Both the position numbers and the translations under genes were made by a program. Of a stretch of 32,227 nucleotides of DNA, positions 1-8,415 are shown in pieces. Positions within the stretch are counted from its first letter, which is position 1. Every line of letters begins with the position of its first letter. Below the pieces are notes generated by a model. The model made no database searches. It was not told the origin of the DNA and saw only the letters and a program-made list of their open reading frames with translations. Source of the stretch: Bacteroidota bacterium (GTDB lineage Bacteria; Bacteroidota; Bacteroidia; NS11-12g; UBA9320). The stretch covers positions 1 to 32,227 of the forward strand of contig CANIKO010000022.1 of the NCBI GenBank assembly GCA_947468275.1, written 5' to 3'.

Positions 1-802
1 CAACCAAGGAGGCATTGTCGCCTAACTTGCCGGCTACCGAATGAATTTTTGTGGTTTCCAACGCTTCATGAAGTGTCATAGGTGGCAGAATAGTTGGCAA
101 TCGCTTGGCCAACATCGTTTTTCCAGCGCCCGGCGGGCCAATCAAAATAATATTATGTCCGCCAGCTGCAGCTATTTCCATAGCCCGTTTTATGTTTTCC
201 TGCCCTTGAACATCGGCAAAGTCAACTGCAAAAACTCCGTTTTGATCTTCATAATCTTTTCGTGGGTCAGCGATTGTTCGTTCTATAACTGAATCACCAT
301 TTAAAAAACCAACCAATTGTGCCAGATTTTGAACCCCATACACTTCCAAATCCTTTACAATGGCCGCTTCTCGAGCATTTTGAGCAGGAAGTATTATTCC
401 TTTAAAACCGTCTTTTATGGCCTGCACGGCAATAGGCAATGCTCCTTTTATAGGCAATACTCCGCCATCTAAGGACAATTCACCCATTATTACAAACTGT
501 TCCAACTTGTCGGCATTAACTTGGCCAGATGCCGCCAAAATGCCTGTTGCTATTGATAAATCATAGGCAGAACCTTCTTTGCGAATATCGGCGGGAGCCA
601 TATTTACAACTACTCGTTCGCGGGGCATTTTAAACCCATTGTTTTTAACAGCAGTTTCTATTCTAAGTTGGCTTTCCTTTACAGCATTATCAGGTAATCC
701 CACCATAAAATAATTCAATTGGCCTTGACCAATATTTACTTCAATGGTTATTTTATGGGCATTTACTCCAAACACTGCACTACCATAAGTTTTTACCAGC
801 AT
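1..802 (-). CDS. comM: YifB/ComM-family Mg chelatase-like AAA+ ATPase, C-terminal part cut by window edge
   Basis: The frame is open from an ATG at 800-802 to the window edge (267 complete codons), so the gene continues beyond base 1. The N-terminal half (about residues 1-170) matches the ChlI/Lon-S5-like domain of YifB, starting MLVKTYGSAVFG and containing VNMAPADIRKEGSAYDL. The AAA+ part follows, with Walker A GPPGAGKT near residue 220. The missing part should carry Walker B and the C-terminal helical domain. The ComM/YifB family forms hexameric helicases that promote branch migration during natural transformation in some bacteria; a role here is inferred from family only. It is the first gene of the minus-strand block, separated from the downstream methyltransferase by 245 bp. 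Confidence 0.93.
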   Translation of the reverse strand, partial: MLVKTYGSAVFGVNAHKITIEVNIGQGQLNYFMVGLPDNAVKESQLRIETAVKNNGFKMPRERVVVNMAPADIRKEGSAYDLSIATGILAASGQVNADKLEQFVIMGELSLDGGVLPIKGALPIAVQAIKDGFKGIILPAQNAREAAIVKDLEVYGVQNLAQLVGFLNGDSVIERTIADPRKDYEDQNGVFAVDFADVQGQENIKRAMEIAAAGGHNIILIGPPGAGKTMLAKRLPTILPPMTLHEALETTKIHSVAGKLGDNASLV

Positions 803-1047
803 ATTACAAAAATAATAGATACACGATTAATTCGCTAATTACCAAGATCACTCAAAATAATTAAACTGTTATTGGGGAAGTTTTCAAGTTATAAAATCCC
901 ATCTAACGGCATTTTACTACTATTTTCAAATTAAAAAAGGTTAAACTATCCTCTTTCAGAAGACTCTATAATTAAAACATATTTTAAAATCTAGCAGATA
1001 ATCTCTTATTTATATATCTTTTAATTAATGGAGAAGCGAAATTTTTA

Positions 1048-1698
1048 TTACTTTTTCCGAGCTATACTAATTCCGTCTCTGATAGGTAAAAGTATTGTTT
1101 CAAATGAATTATCCGCTACTATCATTTCATTAAATTGATGAATAATTTTAGTTTCCAAGTCATTTTGTAATTCATAAGTATCGATTACTTTTCCGCTCCA
1201 CAAAACATTGTCGGTCATAATAACTGCTCCAGATTTCAGTTTATCTTTAAGAAGATTAAAGTATTGAGGGTAATTTTGTTTATCTGCATCAATAAATACC
1301 AAATCAAAATGTACTGTTTCTAATATTTGAGGAATGATTTTTAAAGCATCCCCAATATGAAGTCTAATTTTATTTTTAAGTCCTGCGGTTTCAATGTTGT
1401 TTAAAATGTCGCTTTCCAACTCCTCATTAAATTCAATCGTATCAATTTTACACCCAGATTTCAAGCCTTCGGCCATACAGATTGCAGAATAACCAGTATA
1501 AGTTCCTATTTCCAGAATATTTTTTGGTTGAAGCATCTGAACAATCATTTTTAAAAACCGACCTTGTAAATGTCCAGAAAGCATCCGAGGATTTATTTGT
1601 GTTAGGTGGGTTTGTCGTGAAATTTCTTTAAGACATTTCGGTTCTGCCGAACTGTATGTTTCACAATAATCTGAAAGCTTTGAGTCAATATAATTCAT
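1048..1698 (-). CDS. Class I SAM-dependent O-methyltransferase (caffeoyl-CoA OMT-like)
   Basis: A 216-residue protein of the usual length for the small cation-dependent O-methyltransferase family (Methyltransf_3). The SAM-binding motif I is EIGTYTGYS at about residues 63-71. The acidic strand TIEFNEE follows near 87-93. The metal/SAM region FDLVFIDADKQNY lies at 131-143 and TDNVLWSG at 162-169, all typical of the family. It probably transfers a methyl group to a hydroxyl of a small aromatic substrate, but the substrate cannot be told from sequence. It starts 6 bases after the stop of the upstream phosphoesterase gene, so the two are probably co-transcribed. Confidence 0.9.
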   Translation of the reverse strand: MNYIDSKLSDYCETYSSAEPKCLKEISRQTHLTQINPRMLSGHLQGRFLKMIVQMLQPKNILEIGTYTGYSAICMAEGLKSGCKIDTIEFNEELESDILNNIETAGLKNKIRLHIGDALKIIPQILETVHFDLVFIDADKQNYPQYFNLLKDKLKSGAVIMTDNVLWSGKVIDTYELQNDLETKIIHQFNEMIVADNSFETILLPIRDGISIARKK

Positions 1699-1704
1699 CA
1701 GATT

Positions 1705-2778
1705 TTATTTAATATCAATAACTGTTTCTATCATTTTATGGTCGGAGCTAAAGCTTTTGGAGGCTAAATAATTATAAGAAACCATAGACGTATCATGAAA
1801 AATATAATCAATTCTTAATGTGGGCAATGGCCCTGTATAGGTTCCTCCTATTCCATTTCCGCTTTCCATAAAACAATCCTTCATATTTTCACTTAGGGTA
1901 TTGTAGGCAAACGATTGAGGTGTATCGTTAAAATCACCGCACAAAATAATTGGTTTGTGGCAAGCTTTCATGTTCTCTTTAACTAAAATAGCCTGTTCGC
2001 CTCGTTTTATAAATGCAGTTTTTAACCTCTCATAAATATTTTTTGATACCTGAATAGTACTCTCGGTGTCTTCTCCTATTTTCTTTAATAAGGCATAATC
2101 GGTTCGGGCTAGTTTTAGCGATTGAAGGTGAATATTATAAATTCTTATTATTTTAGAATCAACTTTTATATCAGCATACAAACAGAGGTTTACCGAGTTA
2201 TATCCAAAATCAAAATCGCCATAATCCACAATTTTATTTTTTGAAAAAACAATTATTCCATACCTCGATTTCCCCGATTTGCGTTTTAACGTTCGTAAAT
2301 AATGGTATCGTAATCCTGTGCTTTTCTTTATTTCTTTAATAGCTGTAGAACCATTTACATCCAAATTATAAAATTCCTGAATACACAATACATCCGGATT
2401 TTTTTCGGCTATTTCTGTTAAAAACTTATCAAAAAAATTGGCGTCTTCATATATCCCAAAAAGCTTGGCATTAAATGAAACAACTTTTAGTTTTCCTTCT
2501 CGAACCGGTGATGTTTCGGCCCCAAAGGTTACTAATTTATTAATACTACTAATACCCAATACCAAAGCCGCCAGATTAAAAACAAATCGCAGTTTCTTAA
2601 CAATTAACCAATAGATAAGAAACAACAGATTTAGAAACAAAAAAACGGGATGGAATAATCCAAAAAAAGCTGCAGGCCAAAATATAGATGGGTTAATGTA
2701 AGGCGCAGCATACGCTAATAACAGTCCTGCTATTACAAGATAGTTAAGGTATTTGAGGATTATATTAACTACTATCAA
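1705..2778 (-). CDS. Endonuclease/exonuclease/phosphatase (EEP) family protein with N-terminal membrane segments
   Basis: 357 residues. The first roughly 85 residues hold about three hydrophobic helices, so the catalytic domain is probably membrane-tethered. EEP-fold motifs follow in order: VSFNAKLFG (Asn), CIQEFYNLD (metal-binding Glu), YNIHLQS (His), LCGDFNDTP (Asp/Asn), RIDYIFHD and SSDHKMIE (Asp-His pair). The catalytic set is therefore complete. The family cleaves phosphodiesters or phosphomonoesters in nucleic acids, lipids or nucleotides; the substrate is unknown. The start is TTG at 2776-2778, directly after an in-frame TAA. No ATG lies within the N-terminal membrane region, so TTG is the best start. 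Confidence 0.88.
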   Translation of the reverse strand: MIVVNIILKYLNYLVIAGLLLAYAAPYINPSIFWPAAFFGLFHPVFLFLNLLFLIYWLIVKKLRFVFNLAALVLGISSINKLVTFGAETSPVREGKLKVVSFNAKLFGIYEDANFFDKFLTEIAEKNPDVLCIQEFYNLDVNGSTAIKEIKKSTGLRYHYLRTLKRKSGKSRYGIIVFSKNKIVDYGDFDFGYNSVNLCLYADIKVDSKIIRIYNIHLQSLKLARTDYALLKKIGEDTESTIQVSKNIYERLKTAFIKRGEQAILVKENMKACHKPIILCGDFNDTPQSFAYNTLSENMKDCFMESGNGIGGTYTGPLPTLRIDYIFHDTSMVSYNYLASKSFSSDHKMIETVIDIK

Positions 2779-2925
2779 TTACTAATTTAGAAATACGAAT
2801 TACGGCCTTTAATTACCTGATTTAAGAAGAATTTATTCACTTTATGATGCCTGAATGCCAATTTTTATTTGAGTGTAACCTCTTTTATTCGAAGACCTAC
2901 CTAGGATAAATTATTATTAAACAAT

Positions 2926-2953
2926 ACTCAAAGCCTTCATTATACTTTTGAGT
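2926..2953 (-). terminator. Possible weak terminator hairpin downstream of the 3019-3738 gene
   Basis: ACTCAAA at 2926-2932 pairs with TTTGAGT at 2947-2953 around a 14-base loop. It lies about 65 bases downstream of the minus-strand stop at 3019 and is followed in that direction by an AT-rich run. The stem is short and the T-tract is interrupted, so this is tentative. Nothing else was recognised in the gap 2779-3018. Confidence 0.25.
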
Positions 2954-3018
2954 CTGGCTTTTTTGAAGAGGTCGGTAATATTTTTAACGCTTTTTAAACG
3001 GTATATTATAATGGTATC

Positions 3019-3738
3019 CTAAATTAAAGTACCAATATTTATCTTTGAATCCCAATAACCATTATTATCTCCTATACCTGATTGCCCACTACCACCAGCT
3101 TCTTCTCTTTTATAATAATAATTAACGATGGTTTTAACAGAAGCTAAACGGATTATCCCAAATGACATACTACTACGTCCTTTCAATTTTAAATCTGCTC
3201 CAGTTTTGAAAATCAAACCAAAACTATTTTTGTAATGTGAGGTTAAATGGATTTCTGTATAAATATTATTTCCTGTATCAACATTATTAATTTCGTCTAA
3301 TCTAATCGGATAATGCCTATTTACAATTCCTAATTCTATAAAGAAATTATAATCCTTGATTTTTTTAGGATGAAATGAACTGCCTAAAAACAGGCCATTT
3401 AACCAACTGTATTCCGAAAAGTCGTAAGCAATTGGAAGATTTATATAATTATAGTTAAATGAAAAAAGATCTTTTGCGTAACCTGTCATTAATACTGGAT
3501 AAAACTTGGTGGAACCTAACATTAACGTTGGATTAGAATATTTAATTTCTAACAAAACAGCCTTTGCATTTTTGTTAGTAATGTCCTTATAGTGATCTTT
3601 GACACTTTTCCACCTATCTGCTCTTATATTAATATTATTCGATTCCGTTCCAAACAATAATGAGGAACTTATAGTAAGATTTTGACCTGATAATGATTGC
3701 CAAATCAATAAGAAACTAAAAATTATACTATACTTCAT
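3019..3738 (-). CDS. Exported protein of unknown function
   Basis: 239 residues, not recognised. It begins with a signal peptide (MKYSIIFSFLLIWQSLSGQ; probable cleavage after SG near residue 18). The rest is rich in aromatic and beta-forming residues (FSFNYNYINLP, SSFHPKKIKDYNFFIELG), as in small outer-membrane or periplasmic beta proteins of Bacteroidota. No catalytic motif is seen. It starts 6 bases after the stop of the upstream rhomboid gene, so it is probably the last gene of the mrp-rhomboid transcript. Whether it is a rhomboid substrate or unrelated cannot be judged. Confidence 0.7.
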   Translation of the reverse strand: MKYSIIFSFLLIWQSLSGQNLTISSSLLFGTESNNINIRADRWKSVKDHYKDITNKNAKAVLLEIKYSNPTLMLGSTKFYPVLMTGYAKDLFSFNYNYINLPIAYDFSEYSWLNGLFLGSSFHPKKIKDYNFFIELGIVNRHYPIRLDEINNVDTGNNIYTEIHLTSHYKNSFGLIFKTGADLKLKGRSSMSFGIIRLASVKTIVNYYYKREEAGGSGQSGIGDNNGYWDSKINIGTLI

Positions 3739-3744
3739 TTTTTA

Positions 3745-4653
3745 TTATTCACTTGCCCTAAAAAGAATTTCCTTTTCTTCCTTAGTTAGGCTGTCATATC
3801 CCGAGTTGGATATTTTATCTAAAATGGCATCTATTTCATCCTGATTGGGTTTTGCATTTCGTCTATTATGACGGGTATTGGCTCTTTTGGTTTCAGTATT
3901 TGAATAAACTTTTTCGCGATATATTTTTTTTTCATCGGGCTTACTGGTTTTAGGAATTATTTTATTCAGATTATTAAATAATTTACTAAACGGATTATTT
4001 ACTCTACCTTGAATTGATAAAATATAAACCATCCCAAAAAATGCACCGCCTAAATGGGCTATTCCTCCACCTGGGTTTCCGTCAGGTATACTTGCAATAT
4101 CTAATAAAATTAATCCCAAAGCTAGCCATTTTAGTTTAACCCTAAAAACACCAAATAGCATTATTTCATAATGTGGTACTAAAGTAGCTGCTGCTGCTGT
4201 AATGGCCATTACACTTCCCGATGCACCAACCAAAAGTCCAAACGATTTGGATGCGGCAAATACAGGAAAAATGTTATAACTAATTAAAAAAACCAATGCC
4301 CCAATAATGCCACCACCCAAGTAGGTTATCCATACTTTTTTCGACCCTACAAAATCATGCAAAATGGTTCCCATAAAAAAGAACATAAGCATATTAAATA
4401 GAATATGAAAAATACCGGTATGCATAAACTGGTATGTAATTGGTGTCCATAATCTTAATAAAAATAATTTTAAATCGCCGGGAACATAAAGATAATTTAT
4501 AGCCTCATTTGCAAAATCTGAAAGATTAAAAAAGAACATAAAAAGCCTGAAAACAGAAACTACGGCAAATACCAAAATATTTATCAGCAGCAGTTTATTA
4601 ACGGCTGATGAACTGTTTAACAGTTTATATTTTATCTCTTCCCAAAGGGTCAT
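3745..4653 (-). CDS. Rhomboid-family intramembrane serine protease (second of a pair)
   Basis: 302 residues with six or more hydrophobic segments. The catalytic serine is in VGASGSVMA (Ser145) and the catalytic histidine in IAHLGGAFFG (His200). The oxyanion-helping HxxxN motif is HILFN (83-87). The last 80 or so residues form a hydrophilic cytoplasmic tail rich in Lys/Arg/Asn with a short acidic C-terminal helix, a common layout for Bacteroidota rhomboids. The family cleaves single-pass membrane proteins inside or near the membrane. It lies two bases downstream of a second rhomboid gene (4656-5336), which indicates an operon. Substrates are unknown. Confidence 0.92.
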   Translation of the reverse strand: MTLWEEIKYKLLNSSSAVNKLLLINILVFAVVSVFRLFMFFFNLSDFANEAINYLYVPGDLKLFLLRLWTPITYQFMHTGIFHILFNMLMFFFMGTILHDFVGSKKVWITYLGGGIIGALVFLISYNIFPVFAASKSFGLLVGASGSVMAITAAAATLVPHYEIMLFGVFRVKLKWLALGLILLDIASIPDGNPGGGIAHLGGAFFGMVYILSIQGRVNNPFSKLFNNLNKIIPKTSKPDEKKIYREKVYSNTETKRANTRHNRRNAKPNQDEIDAILDKISNSGYDSLTKEEKEILFRASE

Positions 4654-4655
4654 AA

Positions 4656-5336
4656 TCAGTAAAACGTATTTCTGTCGGTTTTATTCCAATACAATACTAA
4701 TAAAAAGCCAAAAAGTAAGCCACCAACATGGGCAAAATGTGCAATGTTATCGTTATTGCCATTGGCCACTCCAAGATATAGTTCGATTAATCCGTAACCA
4801 ATGGCCAAATATTTTGCTTTAATAGGAAAAGGAATAAACATAATGTATAATTCGGTATTGGGAAAAATGGTGGCAAAGGCGGCCATTAAACCCATTATTG
4901 CTCCCGATGCACCAATAGTTACTTTATTATAAATATGAGAAACCCCCTCGGAAATTTCAGCTACTTTATTTCTTGGCATTAAAAATCCTGTTTCGTTATA
5001 CACTTTTAATGCATCCACAAAAAATATAAATATGGCCGACCCTGCCACACAGAAGAGGTAAAAAAACAGAAACTTTTTTTCACCCCAAATTTGCTCTAAT
5101 CGGCTTCCAAAAATATACAGTCCAAACATATTTAGCAGTAAATGCATGATACCGCCATGAACAAATTGATAGGTAAAAATTTGATACGGTCTAAAATCAG
5201 GGCTGTCGAAATAGTGCAAACCCAACATTGACGAAACATCAAATCGCATTAGCATTGATAAGATAAAAACACCAGCATTTATATAAATAAGGTTTTTGCA
5301 AATCGGTGGCAACGGAGCCATTTGACCAAATCTCAT
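4656..5336 (-). CDS. Rhomboid-family intramembrane serine protease (first of a pair)
   Basis: 226 residues, a compact six-helix rhomboid. The serine motif is IGASGAIMG (Ser144). The histidine motif is HFAHVGGLLFG (His203). FVHGGIMHLLLNM at 58-70 supplies the HxxxN signature with Asn69. Unlike its neighbour it has almost no C-terminal tail. The start ATG at 5334-5336 lies 57 bases after the mrp stop. The two rhomboids keep the same catalytic layout but differ clearly in sequence, so they are old paralogues rather than a recent duplication. They may act together or on different substrates. Confidence 0.93.
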   Translation of the reverse strand: MRFGQMAPLPPICKNLIYINAGVFILSMLMRFDVSSMLGLHYFDSPDFRPYQIFTYQFVHGGIMHLLLNMFGLYIFGSRLEQIWGEKKFLFFYLFCVAGSAIFIFFVDALKVYNETGFLMPRNKVAEISEGVSHIYNKVTIGASGAIMGLMAAFATIFPNTELYIMFIPFPIKAKYLAIGYGLIELYLGVANGNNDNIAHFAHVGGLLFGFLLVLYWNKTDRNTFY

Positions 5337-5393
5337 TTTATAAAGTATTAAGACATTTAATTATTAGATTTTCGTCATCCATGCTTTTAAGGG

Positions 5394-6461
5394 TTATACC
5401 GCTAGCGATACATTGTTTTTAATAGAAACTTGTTGTGCCAAAGATTCTGTTAATGAAATCAGCTGTTCTGTAAGAAGATTATGTTCATCAAAAGGATTAA
5501 TTCCTGTATCAGCCTTTGAACGCAGATTTTCGAATATTGGCACATGTCCAATTACTGGCACATCAAATTCTTTCGACAATGTTTCTGCTCCCCCTTCTCC
5601 AAAAATAAAATACTTTTTATCTGGTGCATCTGCTGGTACAAACCAACTCATGTTTTCAACTATTCCCAATATTGGGGCTGTAGCTCCCGGCATTTTAAAC
5701 ATACTCATGGCTCTTCTACAATCAGCAATTGACATTTCCTGAGGGGTAGTAACCATTACGACTCCAGTTAATGGTAAAAGCTGAGTTAACGTTAAATGAA
5801 TATCACCTGTACCTGGAGGAAGATCAATTATCAAATAATCCAATTCGCCCCAAAGAGCATCATTTACAAATTGTTTAAACGCTGTGGAAATCATCGGACC
5901 GCGCCAAACCACGGGCTGATCCTCACGAATCATAAACCCTATTGACAAAATTTTAATCCCGTCACGTTCAGCCGGAATCATTTTACCTGTATCAGATGCC
6001 ACAATTTGATGACCTCTTAATCCCATCATGATAGGTATGGAAGGCCCATAAATATCTGCATCCAGTAATCCAACTTTTGCACCTTTGTGTGCAAGCCCAT
6101 AAGCCAAGTTTGCCGCTATTGTGCTTTTTCCAACACCGCCCTTTCCTGATGCAATTGCTATAATATTTTTAACATTAGGTAGTACTTCAGTGGGCTCACG
6201 CTTGGTAGTTACTTGAGAACTCATTTTTATTGTAATGCCTTCCACTTCTTTCACAAAATGTTTTACAGCATTATTACATGCCCGTTCTATCATATCTTTC
6301 ATTGGACAGGCCGGTGTGGTTAGTTCTACGGTAAACGAAACATTTTTTCCGTTTATCTCAATTTCCTTAACCATTCCAAGAGTTACTATATCCTTATGAA
6401 GATCTGGGTCGTCTACATAACTTAAGGCTTGAAGAATGTCTTTAGGGGTTATCTCGCTCAT
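5394..6461 (-). CDS. mrp: Mrp/ApbC (NBP35-type) iron-sulfur cluster carrier ATPase
   Basis: 355 residues. An N-terminal MIP18/DUF59 domain (about 1-85) contains the conserved TPACPMK (Cys52). The P-loop ATPase domain follows, with the deviant Walker A GKGGVGKST at 106-114, LLDADIYGPSIP, and YLIIDLPPGTGD. The family binds and transfers Fe-S clusters to apoproteins in the cytoplasm. The CPxC pair that ligates the bridging cluster in many homologues should follow VENMSWF, but here the segment reads VPADAPDKKYFIFGEGG with no cysteine. I recall this as common in Bacteroidota Mrp. It heads the probable operon with the two rhomboids. Confidence 0.93.
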   Translation of the reverse strand: MSEITPKDILQALSYVDDPDLHKDIVTLGMVKEIEINGKNVSFTVELTTPACPMKDMIERACNNAVKHFVKEVEGITIKMSSQVTTKREPTEVLPNVKNIIAIASGKGGVGKSTIAANLAYGLAHKGAKVGLLDADIYGPSIPIMMGLRGHQIVASDTGKMIPAERDGIKILSIGFMIREDQPVVWRGPMISTAFKQFVNDALWGELDYLIIDLPPGTGDIHLTLTQLLPLTGVVMVTTPQEMSIADCRRAMSMFKMPGATAPILGIVENMSWFVPADAPDKKYFIFGEGGAETLSKEFDVPVIGHVPIFENLRSKADTGINPFDEHNLLTEQLISLTESLAQQVSIKNNVSLAV

Positions 6462-6469
6462 TTATATTT

Positions 6470-6477
6470 CAAATTTA
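6470..6477 (-). promoter_or_regulatory. Bacteroidota-type -7 element upstream of mrp
   Basis: On the minus strand this reads TAAATTTG, an exact match to the TAnnTTTG -7 consensus of Bacteroidota promoters. It lies 8 bases upstream of the mrp ATG, giving a very short leader. No clear TTG -33 box is visible at the right distance, so confidence is modest. Confidence 0.35.
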
Positions 6478-6544
6478 ATTTATATTTTATTATTAAGGTC
6501 ATTTGGAATCCCTTGTTTTCTTCCATATCCTTATTACTTATTTT

Positions 6545-6856
6545 TTAGGGATTTCTTTTAAATATGTTAACTATTCTGCTGAAAAAACGTTTTTCAAATG
6601 CAAAGAAAAAACTAAACTTTCCGAAAATAAAACCATAAATCAACAATAGGATATTGTAAAAAACTAATAGTGCTAGAGTATAACAAACGCCTCTTAAAAA
6701 TCGGGGTTCTATACTTGGAATTCCTAAAGCTTCAAAAATTGGTTTTTTAATATAAAGGGATGTAAAACCGGTAAAGGTAAAAACAAGTAGTATTATAAAA
6801 ATATCACTTGTGGACTTGGCTCCCCATCGATGTTTCAGTTTTTCGATAAAGTTCAT
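6545..6856 (-). CDS. Small membrane protein, DUF6787-like
   Basis: 103 residues. It starts MNFIEKLKHRWG, followed by two hydrophobic helices (about residues 18-38 and 52-78) and a basic, aromatic C-terminus. The opening KLKxRWG and two-helix layout recall the DUF6787 family of Bacteroidota, whose function is unknown. It lies upstream of mrp on the same strand, with 83 bases between them. Two membrane helices with a positively charged end suggest an inner-membrane protein. There is no enzymatic motif. Confidence 0.72.
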   Translation of the reverse strand: MNFIEKLKHRWGAKSTSDIFIILLVFTFTGFTSLYIKKPIFEALGIPSIEPRFLRGVCYTLALLVFYNILLLIYGFIFGKFSFFFAFEKRFFSRIVNIFKRNP

Positions 6857-6874
6857 TGGTGCGAAGGTAAGCTA

Positions 6875-6899
6875 ATTTTAGATTTTAGATTTTAGATTT
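6875..6899. repeat. Short tandem heptamer repeat (GATTTTA)
   Basis: The unit GATTTTA or a close match occurs about three and a half times in a row just upstream of the small membrane protein gene at 6856. It is a low-complexity microsatellite in a 141-bp divergent intergenic gap. Length variation here could alter promoter spacing, but no such effect can be shown from sequence. Confidence 0.6.
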
Positions 6900-6997
6900 C
6901 CTTCTACTATAAAAACTAATAAATAAGAGAATCATCCATTCAAATAATTTAAAAATTGAATATAAATTAATTAATAAAAAGACGTTAGTTTGAAGTT

Positions 6998-8224
6998 GTG
7001 CTCAAGGCCTTTCTTTTTATAATTCTGCTGGCAGTTTTTAACTTAAACAACTTTGCCCAAAACCGACAATTTGCTCAAAAAACAATCGACACCTTGTCTT
7101 CAAACGCCTTTTATGGAAGGGGATATGTGAAGGGTGGTGATAAAAAAGCCGCACTATTTATTTTGCAATTTTATACAACAATTGGGTTAAAACCCTTTAA
7201 AAATTCAACGTATCTCTATCCATTTTCTTTTATGGTAAACACCTTTTCAAGTAAATGTAAAGTGAAAATAGATGGAAAAATATTGACTCCAGGATTAGAT
7301 TATATTCTAAATCCGGGGTGTCCGTCAATAAGGAAAAAGTTGTTTATTCGGCCAATTTTGGACCACAAAACCTATCCTGAAAAAAGAAAAAGGTCAGCGC
7401 TATTGTACGATACATCTTACAAGCTTGAGAAACAAGAATTAGCCAAAGCCGGCACTTTTAATTTAAAAATAGCTCTACAACGGAAACTTACCTGGAGCGT
7501 TGCTACTTCAAAAGACAGCCGTGCGGGGATTGAAATTTTAAAGACCTCTTTTCCTAATAACTCTAAAAAAATCAAGGTAAATATCCGTTCTAAAATGGTA
7601 TATCATGATGCCAATAATGTAATTGGATATATTGAAGGAACAGAAATAAAAGATTCCTTTATCGTTCTCACCGCTCATTACGACCATTTGGGAATGATGG
7701 GAAAAACCATGTTTCCGGGAGCTAATGACAACGCTAGCGGTGTAGCTATGATGATGGATATGGCAAATTATTTCAGGAAAAATCCTTGTAAATATTCAAT
7801 CGCTTTTATTGCCTTTGCAGGCGAAGAACCCGGTTTGATTGGAAGCAAAAGTTACACCGATAATCCATGGGCCGAATTGCCACTGGGTAAAATTAAATTT
7901 TTAATTAATCTGGATTTGATGGGGAGTGGTGAAAAAGGGATAGCGGTAGTAAATGCTACTATTTTTCCTGATTATTTTAACAAATTGCAGATAGCTAATG
8001 GAAATGCAGATAAAAAATATTTACCTGGCTTTAAAAGTCGCGGAAAAGCTGCCAACAGCGATCATTACTGGTTTGTAGAACGAGGGGTTAAAGGCTTTTT
8101 CTTTTATTTAATGGGAGATTATAACCATTACCACGATATTGAAGATAACGCCAAAAATCTAAAACTCGGCGAATTTTACGACAAATCGTTTTTATTAATT
8201 CGCGACTTCATTCTGTTGATTTAG
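6998..8224 (+). CDS. Exported M28-family zinc aminopeptidase
   Basis: 408 residues with a signal peptide (MLKAFLFIILLAVFNLNNFAQ). The two-zinc M28 ligand set is complete: His227 in TAHYDH, bridging Asp244 in GANDNASG, catalytic Glu276 and ligand Glu277 in GEEPGL, Asp306 in INLDLMG, and His379 in NHYHDIED. The family removes N-terminal amino acids from peptides, here in the periplasm or outside the cell. The start is GTG at 6998; an in-frame TAG at 6986 rules out extension and there is no nearby ATG. The stop overlaps the stop of the convergent small lipoprotein gene by two bases. Confidence 0.92.
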   Translation: MLKAFLFIILLAVFNLNNFAQNRQFAQKTIDTLSSNAFYGRGYVKGGDKKAALFILQFYTTIGLKPFKNSTYLYPFSFMVNTFSSKCKVKIDGKILTPGLDYILNPGCPSIRKKLFIRPILDHKTYPEKRKRSALLYDTSYKLEKQELAKAGTFNLKIALQRKLTWSVATSKDSRAGIEILKTSFPNNSKKIKVNIRSKMVYHDANNVIGYIEGTEIKDSFIVLTAHYDHLGMMGKTMFPGANDNASGVAMMMDMANYFRKNPCKYSIAFIAFAGEEPGLIGSKSYTDNPWAELPLGKIKFLINLDLMGSGEKGIAVVNATIFPDYFNKLQIANGNADKKYLPGFKSRGKAANSDHYWFVERGVKGFFFYLMGDYNHYHDIEDNAKNLKLGEFYDKSFLLIRDFILLI

Positions 8225-8355
8225 AATTTTAAAGGACACTTGCAGCCACTGCTATAGTAGCCTTTTGGGCTTCTTTGGCGTTTGGTAGCACCACACGACG
8301 AGAAAAGAAATACTCCCAACAAACCTACCACAACGATTAATCTTATTTGTTTCAT
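8221..8355 (-). CDS. Small lipoprotein, 44 residues
   Basis: An ATG at 8353-8355 opens a 44-residue frame. It begins MKQIRLIVVVGLLGVFLFSSC, a basic start, hydrophobic core and lipobox FSSC (Cys21). The mature part is very short and basic, with a GCKCP motif near the C-terminus giving two more cysteines. A promoter-like pair precedes it (8375-8406). It is convergent with the M28 peptidase gene and overlaps its stop codon. I do not recognise a named family. The signal, lipobox and promoter together support a real gene, probably an envelope lipoprotein of unknown role. Confidence 0.72.
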   Translation of the reverse strand: MKQIRLIVVVGLLGVFLFSSCGATKRQRSPKGYYSSGCKCPLKF

Positions 8356-8374
8356 CTTAATTTTAAGAACGATG

Positions 8375-8406
8375 CAAAGGTCTAATTATTACCTCAATTT
8401 ATCAAA
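8375..8406 (-). promoter_or_regulatory. Promoter of the small lipoprotein gene
   Basis: Minus strand: a -33 TTTG (complement of 8403-8406), 20 bases, then GACCTTTG (8375-8382), one mismatch from TAnnTTTG. The ATG follows 19 bases further on. Spacing fits Bacteroidota promoters. Confidence 0.5.
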
Positions 8407-8415
8407 TTTTTAAAA

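Noticed and set aside
803-1047. Intergenic gap after the YifB/ComM start
   Set aside because: AT-rich with no convincing promoter, hairpin or small gene on either strand.
6981-6997. TAGTTTG as a promoter for the M28 gene
   Set aside because: One base short of TAnnTTTG and only about seven bases from the GTG start, so a leaderless start would be needed; too weak to call.
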